This document shows positions 56,641 to 64,000 of a stretch of DNA of 64,000 nt, in pieces (the first letter of the stretch is position 1; each line of letters opens with the position of its first letter). The stretch is from contig CAJVZD010000001.1 in NCBI GenBank assembly GCA_913019905.1, forward strand, positions 168,176-232,175, in the 5' to 3' direction. The stretch is from an uncultured Cellvibrionales bacterium. Its GTDB lineage: Bacteria; Pseudomonadota; Gammaproteobacteria; Pseudomonadales; Dasaniaceae. The notes under the pieces were generated by a model, which was not told the origin of the DNA, ran no database searches, and was given only the letters and a program-made list of their open reading frames with translations. Position numbers and translations under genes: made by a program.

Positions 56641-58686
56641 GTGTCTAACCCGCTGTTACAAGATTCGCCATTGCCGGCTTTTTCAGATATTAAACCAGAG
56701 CACGTGGAGCCCGCGCTCGACTTTTTGTTACGAGAAAATCGGCGGCGCATTGCCGATTTGTTGCAAGACGGAACAGTTAACCAGACTCAATTTCTTTTAT
56801 CTATGGAGCAGTGGGACGACGAGCTGACAAAATTATGGGCGCCAATAAGTCATTTAAATGGCGTAAAAAACTCTGATGCACTGCGAGACGTATATAACTG
56901 TTGCCTTCCGAAGCTCACCGAATATTCCACCGAAATGGGTCAAAATACTCGATTGTATGAACAGTATGAATCTGTTTTGGAGAACGCCGACGCAGCGAAT
57001 ATTAGTGCGGCGCAGCGAAAAGCCGTAGAAAACTCCCTACGGGATTTTAAGCTATCGGGCATTGCGCTTGAATCTGAAAAGCAGGTTCGGTTTGGTGATA
57101 TCAAAAAGCGTCTCGCTGAATTGTCGACGCAATTTTCAAACAACGTCTTGGACGCAACACAGGGTTGGACTAAGCACATTCTGGACAAACAATTACTCGA
57201 GGGGATTCCGGACAATGTCTTGCAACTGTATCGACAAACCGCCGCAGAAAAAGGCTTGGCAGGCTATGTTGTCAGTCTCGATGTGCCCGCTTACTTGCCG
57301 CTCATGCAATACTGCGCGAATGCTGAGTTGCGTAAGGAAATGTATATAGCGTTTACCACCCGCGCGTCTGACCAGGGTCCGGAAGCAGGTACTTGGGACA
57401 ACAGCCCACTAATGGACGAAATTTTGAAATTACGGCACGAGATGTCGCATTTGCTAGGTTTTGCTAATTATGCAGAGTATTCGCTGGCCACAAAAATGGC
57501 GGAAACGCCGAAGCAAGTAGAAGGATTTCTAATAGATCTTGTCGAAAAGTCTCTGCCGGTGGCAAAAAAAGACTATGAAGAGTTGTCTGCATTTGCGTCC
57601 GGTGAAGGCACCGCGACATTGTGCGCGTGGGATATTCCCTATTTTAGCGAAAAACTCCGCCTTCATAAATACTCGATCTCGCAAGAAGAATTGCGCTGCT
57701 ATTTTCCCGCGGATAAAGTGATCGGGGGAATGTTTACGGTTGTTAACCGACTCTATAGTATTGAAATCACGGAGGCATCCTCCGAGACATGGCATCCTGA
57801 CGTAAAATTTTTTCATGTCTTGAAAGACGGAATACTGATTGCGAAATTCTATTTGGATATTTTTGCGCGTGATCATAAGCGCGGGGGAGCCTGGATGGCT
57901 GACTGCCGGGTGCGACGAAGATTACCCGATGGCCATTTGCAATTACCCGTCGCATTTCTTACCTGTAATTTCAGTTCACCCACGGCTGACACCCCTTCCC
58001 TACTGACACACGCTGAGGTAACCACTCTCTTTCATGAGTTTGGACACGGCTTGCATCATATGCTGACGAACATTGAGTGCGCTGCGGTGTCGGGGATAAA
58101 CGGCGTGGCATGGGACGCCGTCGAGCTCCCCAGTCAATTTCTGGAAAACTGGTGTTGGGACCGTGAGGCCATACCGTTGATTTCAGGCCATTATCAGACC
58201 GGCGAGCCGCTGCCGGGAGAATTACTAAAAAAACTGTTGGAGGCGAAAAACTTTCAATCCGGGTTGCAGATGATGCGGCAGTTAGAATTTGCCTTGTTTG
58301 ACCTGCGGATGCATCTTAATTACTCCGCCGAGTCGCCTGTGAATATTCAAGAAGTGTTAGATGATGTGCGAGGCCAGGTGGCGGTATATCCGGTTCCAGA
58401 CATCAATCGTTTTCAGCACGGGTTTAGCCATGTTTTTGCGGGAGGTTACGCTGCAGGATACTACAGCTATAAATGGGCCGAAATTCTCTCGGCAGATGCA
58501 TTCTCCCGATTTGAAGAAGAGGGGGTATTTAATGCGGAAACGGGTAATAGTTTTTTGACAGAGATACTGCAAAAAGGCGGTTCCTGCAGCCCAATGGAGT
58601 TATTTGTCAATTTCCGCGGGCGAGAGCCTAATGCCGATGCTTTACTTCGACACAGCGGTATTATCGGCACGGGAGACCTTCGATGA
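56641..58686 (+). CDS. prlC: Oligopeptidase A (M3 metallopeptidase)
   Basis: A 681-aa cytoplasmic zinc peptidase that degrades signal peptides and other short peptides. The zinc site HEFGH is at 465-469 (TLFHEFGHGLHHML). The start is GTG 56641, ten bases after AGAGGA; it gives SNPLLQDSPLPAFSDIKPEHVEPAL, matching E. coli PrlC, whereas TTG 56632 would be too close to the ribosome binding site. The stop overlaps yheV by four bases (ATGA). Confidence 0.97.
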   Translation: MSNPLLQDSPLPAFSDIKPEHVEPALDFLLRENRRRIADLLQDGTVNQTQFLLSMEQWDDELTKLWAPISHLNGVKNSDALRDVYNCCLPKLTEYSTEMGQNTRLYEQYESVLENADAANISAAQRKAVENSLRDFKLSGIALESEKQVRFGDIKKRLAELSTQFSNNVLDATQGWTKHILDKQLLEGIPDNVLQLYRQTAAEKGLAGYVVSLDVPAYLPLMQYCANAELRKEMYIAFTTRASDQGPEAGTWDNSPLMDEILKLRHEMSHLLGFANYAEYSLATKMAETPKQVEGFLIDLVEKSLPVAKKDYEELSAFASGEGTATLCAWDIPYFSEKLRLHKYSISQEELRCYFPADKVIGGMFTVVNRLYSIEITEASSETWHPDVKFFHVLKDGILIAKFYLDIFARDHKRGGAWMADCRVRRRLPDGHLQLPVAFLTCNFSSPTADTPSLLTHAEVTTLFHEFGHGLHHMLTNIECAAVSGINGVAWDAVELPSQFLENWCWDREAIPLISGHYQTGEPLPGELLKKLLEAKNFQSGLQMMRQLEFALFDLRMHLNYSAESPVNIQEVLDDVRGQVAVYPVPDINRFQHGFSHVFAGGYAAGYYSYKWAEILSADAFSRFEEEGVFNAETGNSFLTEILQKGGSCSPMELFVNFRGREPNADALLRHSGIIGTGDLR

Positions 58687-58985
58687 GTCATGACAAAATC
58701 GTTAAACGTTTTATAGCAGGGGCTGTGTGTCCTCGCTGCGCAGAGATGGACAAGCTGCTGATGTTCATGAATGACAAGGACCAACAAGTTCGTGAATGTG
58801 TACGCTGCCACTATCGGGATGTAATGACAGACAATGGTCCCCAAGAAATCGGTGAACAGGAGATCGTCACCCGAGTGAACCAGCCCCGCGCCGGTGAAGA
58901 GGCTTTAGGCCACGAAGACGAAGTTCATATTGTTAATATCCTCGATCCTAAAAAAGGCAACGGAACTACGCGTCGAGACCACTAA
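58683..58985 (+). CDS. yheV: YheV-family putative metal-binding protein
   Basis: A 100-aa protein of the YheV/DUF2387 family: KRFIAGAVCPRCAEMDKLLMF, then RECVRCHYRD. The two CxxC pairs (Cys16/19 and Cys39/42) suggest a zinc ribbon. Function unknown. It is translationally coupled to prlC (ATGA), the conserved pairing in this group. The C-terminal acidic tail is longer than the core family needs. The 3' end overlaps the convergent gene by 20 bases. Confidence 0.9.
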   Translation: MSHDKIVKRFIAGAVCPRCAEMDKLLMFMNDKDQQVRECVRCHYRDVMTDNGPQEIGEQEIVTRVNQPRAGEEALGHEDEVHIVNILDPKKGNGTTRRDH

Positions 58986-59622
58986 TTTGAATGTTTACAG
59001 ATAGATGGTCTATAAGGCAGGGCCAGTGTTTAATTTCATTCTCCCAGTGGTTGTCGACGTGTTGGTCGACATAGGCGAGAAAGGCTTCACTGCTGTAAAC
59101 ATGTTCCCTAATCATTGCTCTCTCTGTGGTGTAATGAACTGCTTCGTCAAGCTCGTTGGCGAACGGTTCTCCAATGAGTGTGTGTATGATCAAATTGGAT
59201 TTAGTCATATCCATCGGAATAAGCGGGACCGAAGTCCGCACCATGAATCGATCGTTGACTTCTTCCATTAAACGATGAGCGAGGTAAGCTTCGTACATTA
59301 ACTCATCTAATCCAACGTGACCTGCGACAATACTGGGAGGCTTGAGAAAATAAGCCTCTGCTAATTCGATAAATGGACTGGCGTGCATAAGAATACCCGC
59401 TGAAGATGTAATGTTGTGCGTTGCTTCAATAAATTTGGGGACGTGTTCGATATAAGCGGTTACAAATCTAACCAATCCTGTGGTGGCATCGTCATCGGGT
59501 AGTTTAATCCCTGAATATTCATTATTTTCGATGTGTTGTTCGAGTAACTGAGCTAAGTTTTTGTGTTTCTGTTCATGGTCTTTGGCTCTTTTTATCATTT
59601 CATGAATGGCTGTGATCGACAC
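58966..59622 (-). CDS. Conserved-looking hypothetical protein, predominantly helical
   Basis: A 218-aa protein from GTG 59622, which has a strong CAGGAG six bases upstream; upstream extension to 59754 lacks such a site. No signal peptide or membrane segment is visible. The sequence is rich in His, Glu and Asp (IHEMIKRAKDHEQKHKNLAQLLEQHIENNE; ELAEAYFLKPPSIVAGHVGLDELMYEAYLAHRLMEEVNDRF), which would suit an all-helical, perhaps metal-binding or ferritin-like bundle. I do not recognise the family. It converges with and overlaps yheV by 20 bases and stands alone before the cytochrome oxidase operon. Confidence 0.7.
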   Translation of the reverse strand: MSITAIHEMIKRAKDHEQKHKNLAQLLEQHIENNEYSGIKLPDDDATTGLVRFVTAYIEHVPKFIEATHNITSSAGILMHASPFIELAEAYFLKPPSIVAGHVGLDELMYEAYLAHRLMEEVNDRFMVRTSVPLIPMDMTKSNLIIHTLIGEPFANELDEAVHYTTERAMIREHVYSSEAFLAYVDQHVDNHWENEIKHWPCLIDHLSVNIQISGLDA

Positions 59623-60539
59623 AAATTTCTCCTGAATTGAGTATGTAGGGCAAGCTAATTCTGGCATTAGGCCGACCAAAATAATGCGTCTAAGGCGGTT
59701 CGACTCGCTCCTTCCAGTCAAATAGTGTGGTTTTAAGGCTAGTACATATTTCACGCTTCGCTAGATTGAGAGAAAATGACAACATTGCTTTGCTGAGTTT
59801 TGTGGTTATTTAGTGTGCTCTTTTTATCGAAGGATTTTGGGCGCGTGCATCACAATTCATTTTAGGTAATTGATAGCTAAAGAAAAAACTGGGATATGTG
59901 TTAGTTAATAGACGGGCATCTGTGGCTCAGCGTCTCACAGTCAAGTGAAAGCAGTAACAAGCTTCTGGCAGAAAAAACAGTCCATTCTCCAAATTTGGGG
60001 GTTCGAGAATGGATGACCAGTCTGCTCTTATTTAAAATAAAGTTTAATGGGGAAAAAAGAATAAGCCTGTTGCGATGAACAGAATAAAACAGTTATTCGA
60101 CGGAATTAGTGTGAATTAGTTCCAAAAAGGTGAAAATTTACTACAATAACTTCAGGAAAGATGCGGTAAAAACCATGTATTTGGAGGGAATTACCCCTTT
60201 ATACACCACAAAAAGTACGGTTTTTGATCGATTCACTTGAATCTTTCAGTTTTTAGAAGGCAACTAGTGGCCTGTACTATCAAAGCTGCGTATAATTGCC
60301 GCGTTTTGTCGCACTCAGCGGCTTGAACCTGATATATGTAGTGAAAAATAATGCTAAATATCAGGCGTTAATGAATTCCTGAGCATCTGCACAAGAATTG
60401 TAAGTTCTTGCCTCTTCTTAGTCGAAAAGGTCCATTTCTAATTGAAAATGGTCGATTTCGTCTATTTGGGAGTATGTAGTTACATCATTAACAGTTTTGG
60501 CACTGGGATATTTTTAACATTTTAATGGAGACACGGGAG
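59623..60539. other. Long region upstream of the cytochrome oxidase operon
   Basis: About 900 bases hold no recognised gene. A 9-bp perfect inverted repeat, TCCATTCTC (59981-59989) and GAGAATGGA (60005-60013), encloses a 15-base loop with no T-run. A perfect TATAAT lies at 60291-60296 without a good -35. The length suggests a regulated promoter and long 5' leader for coxB, which is inference. Confidence 0.45.
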
Positions 60540-61697
60540 ATGCATTTACAAGCGAAACGGCTGTCGAAGCTGGCGCTTAGTCCTGTCCTATTGCTACTCA
60601 CAATGATGAGTACGGTTGTGTGGGCTGAAGAAGCTCAGCGTTGGCAAATGAATATGTCGCCAGGCGTTACCGAAATAGGGGCAAAGATTTACGATTTACA
60701 TATGATCGCTCTTTGGATTTGTGTGTGGATTGGCGTTGTGGTGTTTGGTGTGATGCTTTATTCGGTGGTGACTCACCGAAAGTCTAAAGGTGCAGAGTCA
60801 GCAGATTTTCACGAAAGTACGTCGGTAGAAATTGCCTGGACAGTTGTTCCTTTTCTCATTCTTCTTGTCATTGCTTTTCCAGCGACCAATACTTTACTTG
60901 ATGTTTATGATTTTGAGGATTCGGAACTTGATATCCTAGTCACCGGTTATCAATGGAAGTGGAAATACGAATACATCGACGCGGATGGCGAAAATGTCAG
61001 CTTTTTCAGTAACCTGCGCACAGATAAATCAGAAATTTATAATGATGATTCCAAAGGTGAGCATTACTTATTAGAAGTCGATGAGCCTGTTGTTATCCCG
61101 GTGAATACCAAGGTTCGTTTCCTGATTACTGGTAATGACGTTATTCATGCGTGGTGGGTACCGGCACTAGCCGTTAAAAAAGATGCAGTGCCAGGATTTA
61201 TCAACGAAACCTGGACCAAGGTGACAAAAACTGGCGTTTACCGTGGTCAGTGCGCCGAGCTGTGCGGCCGCGATCATGGCTTTATGCCGATTGTGGTGAA
61301 CGTTGTCGAAGCGGATGAATACACCGCTTGGTTAGCCGGGAAAAAATCTCAAGCTGCAGAAATTAAGTCTCTGATGGGCAAACAGTTCACTCTCGACGAG
61401 CAAATGGTAGCAGGTAAGACGATTTATAATCGAAGTTGTGCGGCCTGTCATGGAATGAACGGTGAAGGGGGCGTTGGTAAAGCGATCGCTGGAGGCGCAA
61501 TTTCTACTGGAATTGTTGGTGATCATCTACGGGTAGCCGTTGATGGCGTACCCGGTACTGCAATGCAGGCTTTTGGTGGTCAGCTCAATGATGTAGATAT
61601 GGCCGCTGTTGTTACTTATCAACGTAATGCGTTCGGTAATAATATGGGCGATATTGTCCAACCCATCGACGTATATAACTATAAACAGTCTAAATAG
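60540..61697 (+). CDS. coxB: Cytochrome c oxidase subunit II with fused cytochrome c domain
   Basis: A 385-aa subunit: signal peptide (about 12-29, ending VWA-EE), two membrane segments (about 52-78 and 98-118) and the CuA domain. The CuA ligands are His203 and the C-x3-C-x3-H-x2-M motif CAELCGRDHGFM (Cys238, Cys242, His246, Met249). The C-terminus carries a cytochrome c domain with CAACH (300-304), as in Pseudomonas aa3 and caa3 oxidases. ATG 60540 has GGAG nine bases upstream; ATG 60525 is also in frame. coxA follows after 12 bases. Confidence 0.96.
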   Translation: MHLQAKRLSKLALSPVLLLLTMMSTVVWAEEAQRWQMNMSPGVTEIGAKIYDLHMIALWICVWIGVVVFGVMLYSVVTHRKSKGAESADFHESTSVEIAWTVVPFLILLVIAFPATNTLLDVYDFEDSELDILVTGYQWKWKYEYIDADGENVSFFSNLRTDKSEIYNDDSKGEHYLLEVDEPVVIPVNTKVRFLITGNDVIHAWWVPALAVKKDAVPGFINETWTKVTKTGVYRGQCAELCGRDHGFMPIVVNVVEADEYTAWLAGKKSQAAEIKSLMGKQFTLDEQMVAGKTIYNRSCAACHGMNGEGGVGKAIAGGAISTGIVGDHLRVAVDGVPGTAMQAFGGQLNDVDMAAVVTYQRNAFGNNMGDIVQPIDVYNYKQSK

Positions 61698-61709
61698 GAG
61701 GTTCCGAAA

Positions 61710-63269
61710 ATGAGTGCACATCACGGGCCTGCTAAAGGCTTAATGCGGTGGGTTTTAACCACCAACCACAAAGACATCGGTACTATGTATCTTTGGTTTA
61801 GCTTCGCCATGTTTATTATGGGCGGCGCTTTTGCCATGATTATACGTGCTGAACTATTTCAGCCAGGTCTACAAATAGTAGAGCCTGAGTTTTTCAATCA
61901 GATGACCACCATGCATGGCTTAGTCATGGTATTTGGTGCGATTATGCCCTCTTTCGTGGGATTGGCGAACTGGTTGATCCCCATGATGATTGGCGCGCCA
62001 GATATGGCCCTGCCGAGAATGAATAACTTAAGTTTCTGGATTCTTCCCCCTACCTTTGCACTGTTGGCCTCAACTTTGTTTATGGAAGGCGGTGCTCCTA
62101 ACTTCGGCTGGACGTTCTACGCACCACTATCCACAACTTATGCGCCCGATACCGTCACCTTCTTTATATTTGGTGTCCATCTTTTGGGCTTATCGTCGAT
62201 AATGGGATCAATTAACATAATAGCGACAGTCGTTAATCTGCGTGCCCCGGGCATGACTTATATGAAAATGCCGATGTTTGTATGGACCTGGTTAATTACA
62301 GCATTTTTGTTGATTGCGGTTATGCCAGTATTGGCGGGCGCCGTGACAATGATGTTGATGGATGTCCATTTCGGAACCAGTTTCTTTTCGGCTGCTGGTG
62401 GTGGCGACCCGGTATTGTTCCAGCATATTTTTTGGTTCTTCGGTCACCCGGAAGTATACATAATTATCTTGCCTGCTTTTGGTGTGGTTTCTCAGATCAT
62501 TCCAACTTTTGCTCGCAAGCCACTGTTCGGTTACGACTCAATGGTTTATGCCACGGCCTCCATCGCCTTCTTGTCATTTATCGTTTGGGCGCACCACATG
62601 TATACCGTTGGCATGCCGCTGACCGGTGAACTATTCTTTATGTATGCAACCATGTTGATTGCCGTACCGACTGGCGTAAAGGTTTTCAACTGGATTACTA
62701 CGATGTGGCGCGGGTCGATGACCTTCGAAACGCCAATGCTCTTTTGCATCGGTTTTGTATTTTTGTTTACCGTTGGCGGTTTTACCGGCGTAATGTTGTC
62801 GCTGGCTCCCGTCGATTTCCAGTACCACGATAGCTATTTTGTTGTAGCTCACTTCCATTATGTGATGGTGGCCGGTGCGGTATTCAGCATGTCGGCAGCC
62901 ATTTACTACTGGCTTCCTAAGTGGTGTGGGAAAATGTACAACGAAAATATGGGTAAGGCACACTTTTGGATTTCATTTGTTGGCTTTAACTTAACGTTCT
63001 TCCCTCAGCACTTTTTGGGTCTAGCGGGTATGCCACGACGTATTCCGGATTATGCATTGCAGTTCACTGACTTTAATACCATGTCGTCGATTGGTGCATT
63101 CATCTATGGGGCTTCACAGATATTGTTCCTGTTTAATGTGATTCATACCATTATGGCCGGCAAGCCAACGAGTGAAGAAAAAACTTGGGAAGGCGCCGAA
63201 GGCCTTGAATGGACGGTTGCGACCCCTGCTCCTTACCATACATTCACTACTCCACCCGATGTTAAATGA
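61710..63269 (+). CDS. coxA: Cytochrome c oxidase subunit I (aa3 type)
   Basis: A 519-aa haem-copper oxidase core with twelve membrane segments. The low-spin haem His is in TTMHGLVMVFGAIMP. The CuB His and cross-linked Tyr are in FFGHPEVYIIILPAFG, WAHHMYTVG holds the two further CuB His, and YFVVAHFHYVMV the haem a and a3 ligands. PEVY marks the A-type D/K proton channel family. AGGAGG precedes ATG 61710. Confidence 0.98.
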   Translation: MSAHHGPAKGLMRWVLTTNHKDIGTMYLWFSFAMFIMGGAFAMIIRAELFQPGLQIVEPEFFNQMTTMHGLVMVFGAIMPSFVGLANWLIPMMIGAPDMALPRMNNLSFWILPPTFALLASTLFMEGGAPNFGWTFYAPLSTTYAPDTVTFFIFGVHLLGLSSIMGSINIIATVVNLRAPGMTYMKMPMFVWTWLITAFLLIAVMPVLAGAVTMMLMDVHFGTSFFSAAGGGDPVLFQHIFWFFGHPEVYIIILPAFGVVSQIIPTFARKPLFGYDSMVYATASIAFLSFIVWAHHMYTVGMPLTGELFFMYATMLIAVPTGVKVFNWITTMWRGSMTFETPMLFCIGFVFLFTVGGFTGVMLSLAPVDFQYHDSYFVVAHFHYVMVAGAVFSMSAAIYYWLPKWCGKMYNENMGKAHFWISFVGFNLTFFPQHFLGLAGMPRRIPDYALQFTDFNTMSSIGAFIYGASQILFLFNVIHTIMAGKPTSEEKTWEGAEGLEWTVATPAPYHTFTTPPDVK

Positions 63270-63345
63270 GCGTCGAGTGCAGCAATTGAATGATTTTACG
63301 GTAAGAAAAAATCTAGCAACTAACAGCTAGCATAGGACAGTAAAG

Positions 63346-63915
63346 ATGGCGAATGTGTCAGTAAACAGCTCTATTACCAAGACGGTTGGAAAGTTATCAA
63401 TCGTAGCTGTTGCCATGTTCGCCTTTGTTTTTGTAGTGATGGTCCCACTTTATAATGTGTTATGTGATGTATTAGGCATCAATGGCAAGACAAGTGGTGA
63501 GCGTTACGAGGTCGTGGAATCTGCGGTTGATCTTAGTCGAGAGATTAGAGTTCAATTTGTGGCGACGAACAATGATGGTATGCCTTGGGTGTTTCACCCC
63601 ACGCAATCGGTGGTGAAAGTTAATCCCGGTGCGGTCAACGATACGGTTTTTTTCGCAAAGAACCCGTTGTTAAACGATATGGTAGCGCAGGCGATACCGA
63701 GTATTGCGCCCAGTCGAGCCGCAGACTATTTTCATAAAACGGAGTGTTTTTGTTTCAACCAGCAGCCGCTGTCCGCCGGTGCAGAAACCAATATGCCCCT
63801 GCAGTTTATAGTCGACCAGGATCTTCCGGACGATATAAAAACGATAACTTTATCCTATACACTTTTTGATGTGACAGCGATGGTAAATCCGCAAGCCGCC
63901 ATCGCGAAACGTTGA
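63346..63915 (+). CDS. ctaG: Cytochrome c oxidase assembly protein CtaG (Cox11)
   Basis: A 189-aa copper chaperone that delivers Cu to the CuB site of subunit I. It has one N-terminal membrane segment (about 18-37) followed by YNVLCDVLGINGKTSG, and a periplasmic domain with the copper-binding CFCFNQQPL. Its position between coxA and the next gene is conserved in coxB–coxA–ctaG–coxC operons. Confidence 0.97.
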   Translation: MANVSVNSSITKTVGKLSIVAVAMFAFVFVVMVPLYNVLCDVLGINGKTSGERYEVVESAVDLSREIRVQFVATNNDGMPWVFHPTQSVVKVNPGAVNDTVFFAKNPLLNDMVAQAIPSIAPSRAADYFHKTECFCFNQQPLSAGAETNMPLQFIVDQDLPDDIKTITLSYTLFDVTAMVNPQAAIAKR

Positions 63916-63984
63916 AACAATAAGCTGTTTCTTTCGCTTCTTCTTGGTAGAAGATTGAAACAAAGAAATTAACGGAGAAAAAAA

Positions 63985-64000
63985 ATGTCAGGTCAAAGCA
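63985..64000 (+). CDS. Start of the next gene, probably cytochrome oxidase subunit III
   Basis: Only ATG and four more codons (MSGQS) are present before the window ends; GGAG lies eight bases or so upstream. Subunit III is the expected gene after ctaG in this type of operon, but the visible sequence alone cannot prove it. Confidence 0.5.

Noticed and set aside
59623..59754. N-terminal extension of the 218-aa hypothetical protein
   Set aside because: The GTG at 59622 has a strong AGGAG at correct spacing; the upstream part has none.

Overview
The window is a stretch of gammaproteobacterial chromosome spanning the replication origin. The order parA–rsmG–mnmG–mnmE–yidC–yidD–rnpA–rpmH / dnaA–dnaN–recF–gyrB, followed further on by glyQS, trkA–rsmB–fmt–def / LysM–dprA, hemF–aroE and a cytochrome aa3 oxidase operon, is the arrangement found in Pseudomonas and in marine relatives of the Cellvibrionales type. 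Together with the moderate GC content and the accessory genes (DUF5916 barrel, SHP/DHC haem proteins, PQQ-propeller protein) it suggests an aerobic, probably marine heterotroph. No insertion sequence, prophage, CRISPR array, tRNA or rRNA gene was seen.

Layout. 1-7499: parA (5' end only) to rpmH, all on the minus strand. 7500-8087: the rpmH–dnaA gap with three perfect DnaA boxes, an AT-rich stretch and two divergent promoters, the best candidate for oriC. A second cluster of DnaA boxes beside a very AT-rich tract lies between mnmG and mnmE (about 2790-3250). 8088-14324: dnaA, dnaN, recF and gyrB on the plus strand; recF carries two perfect 16-bp parS palindromes. 14481-16494: a mercaptopyruvate sulfurtransferase, then a diheme cytochrome and an SHP-type haem protein on the minus strand. 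16862-23474: a tightly packed minus-strand operon glyQ–glyS–gmhB–acyltransferase–DUF5916. 23727-27591: a lipid A-type acyltransferase, djlA, a small monooxygenase and an Hsp70-like ATPase. 28329-35080: a TauD-like dioxygenase, a crotonase lacking both hydratase glutamates, a CoA-binding protein, a quinone reductase, an MFS pump and a MATE pump. 35266-43697, minus strand: RDD protein, secreted PQQ-propeller protein, secreted TPR protein, lipoprotein phosphoesterase, threonine dehydratase, sodium symporter and methyltransferase. 43767-49587: trkH, trkA, rsmB, fmt and def. 49834-58985: LysM protein, dprA, purE, tsaC, hemF, aroE, (SIMPL on minus), prlC and yheV. 60540-64000: coxB with a fused cytochrome c domain, coxA, ctaG and the first bases of the next gene.

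The most interesting signal is in front of the threonine dehydratase gene (41139 downwards, minus strand). A promoter-like TTGACA-17-GATTAT is followed by a 21-codon reading frame with five isoleucine codons within seven positions. After that comes a textbook terminator hairpin with a nine-T tail, about 50 bases before the ilvA start codon. The GGTGGG at the end of the small frame can pair with the CCCGCC of the terminator's 5' arm, which gives the mutually exclusive structures of isoleucine-dependent transcription attenuation. The enzyme downstream appears to have lost most of its C-terminal regulatory domain, so control may have moved from feedback inhibition to attenuation. Both points are inferences from the sequence.

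Other points worth attention are the two parS sites inside recF, the two DnaA-box clusters, two families of short tandem repeats in promoter regions (16649-16724 and 28133-28210), an SHP/DHC pair without its usual cytochrome b partner, and an outer-membrane barrel gene embedded in the glyQS/lipid operon.
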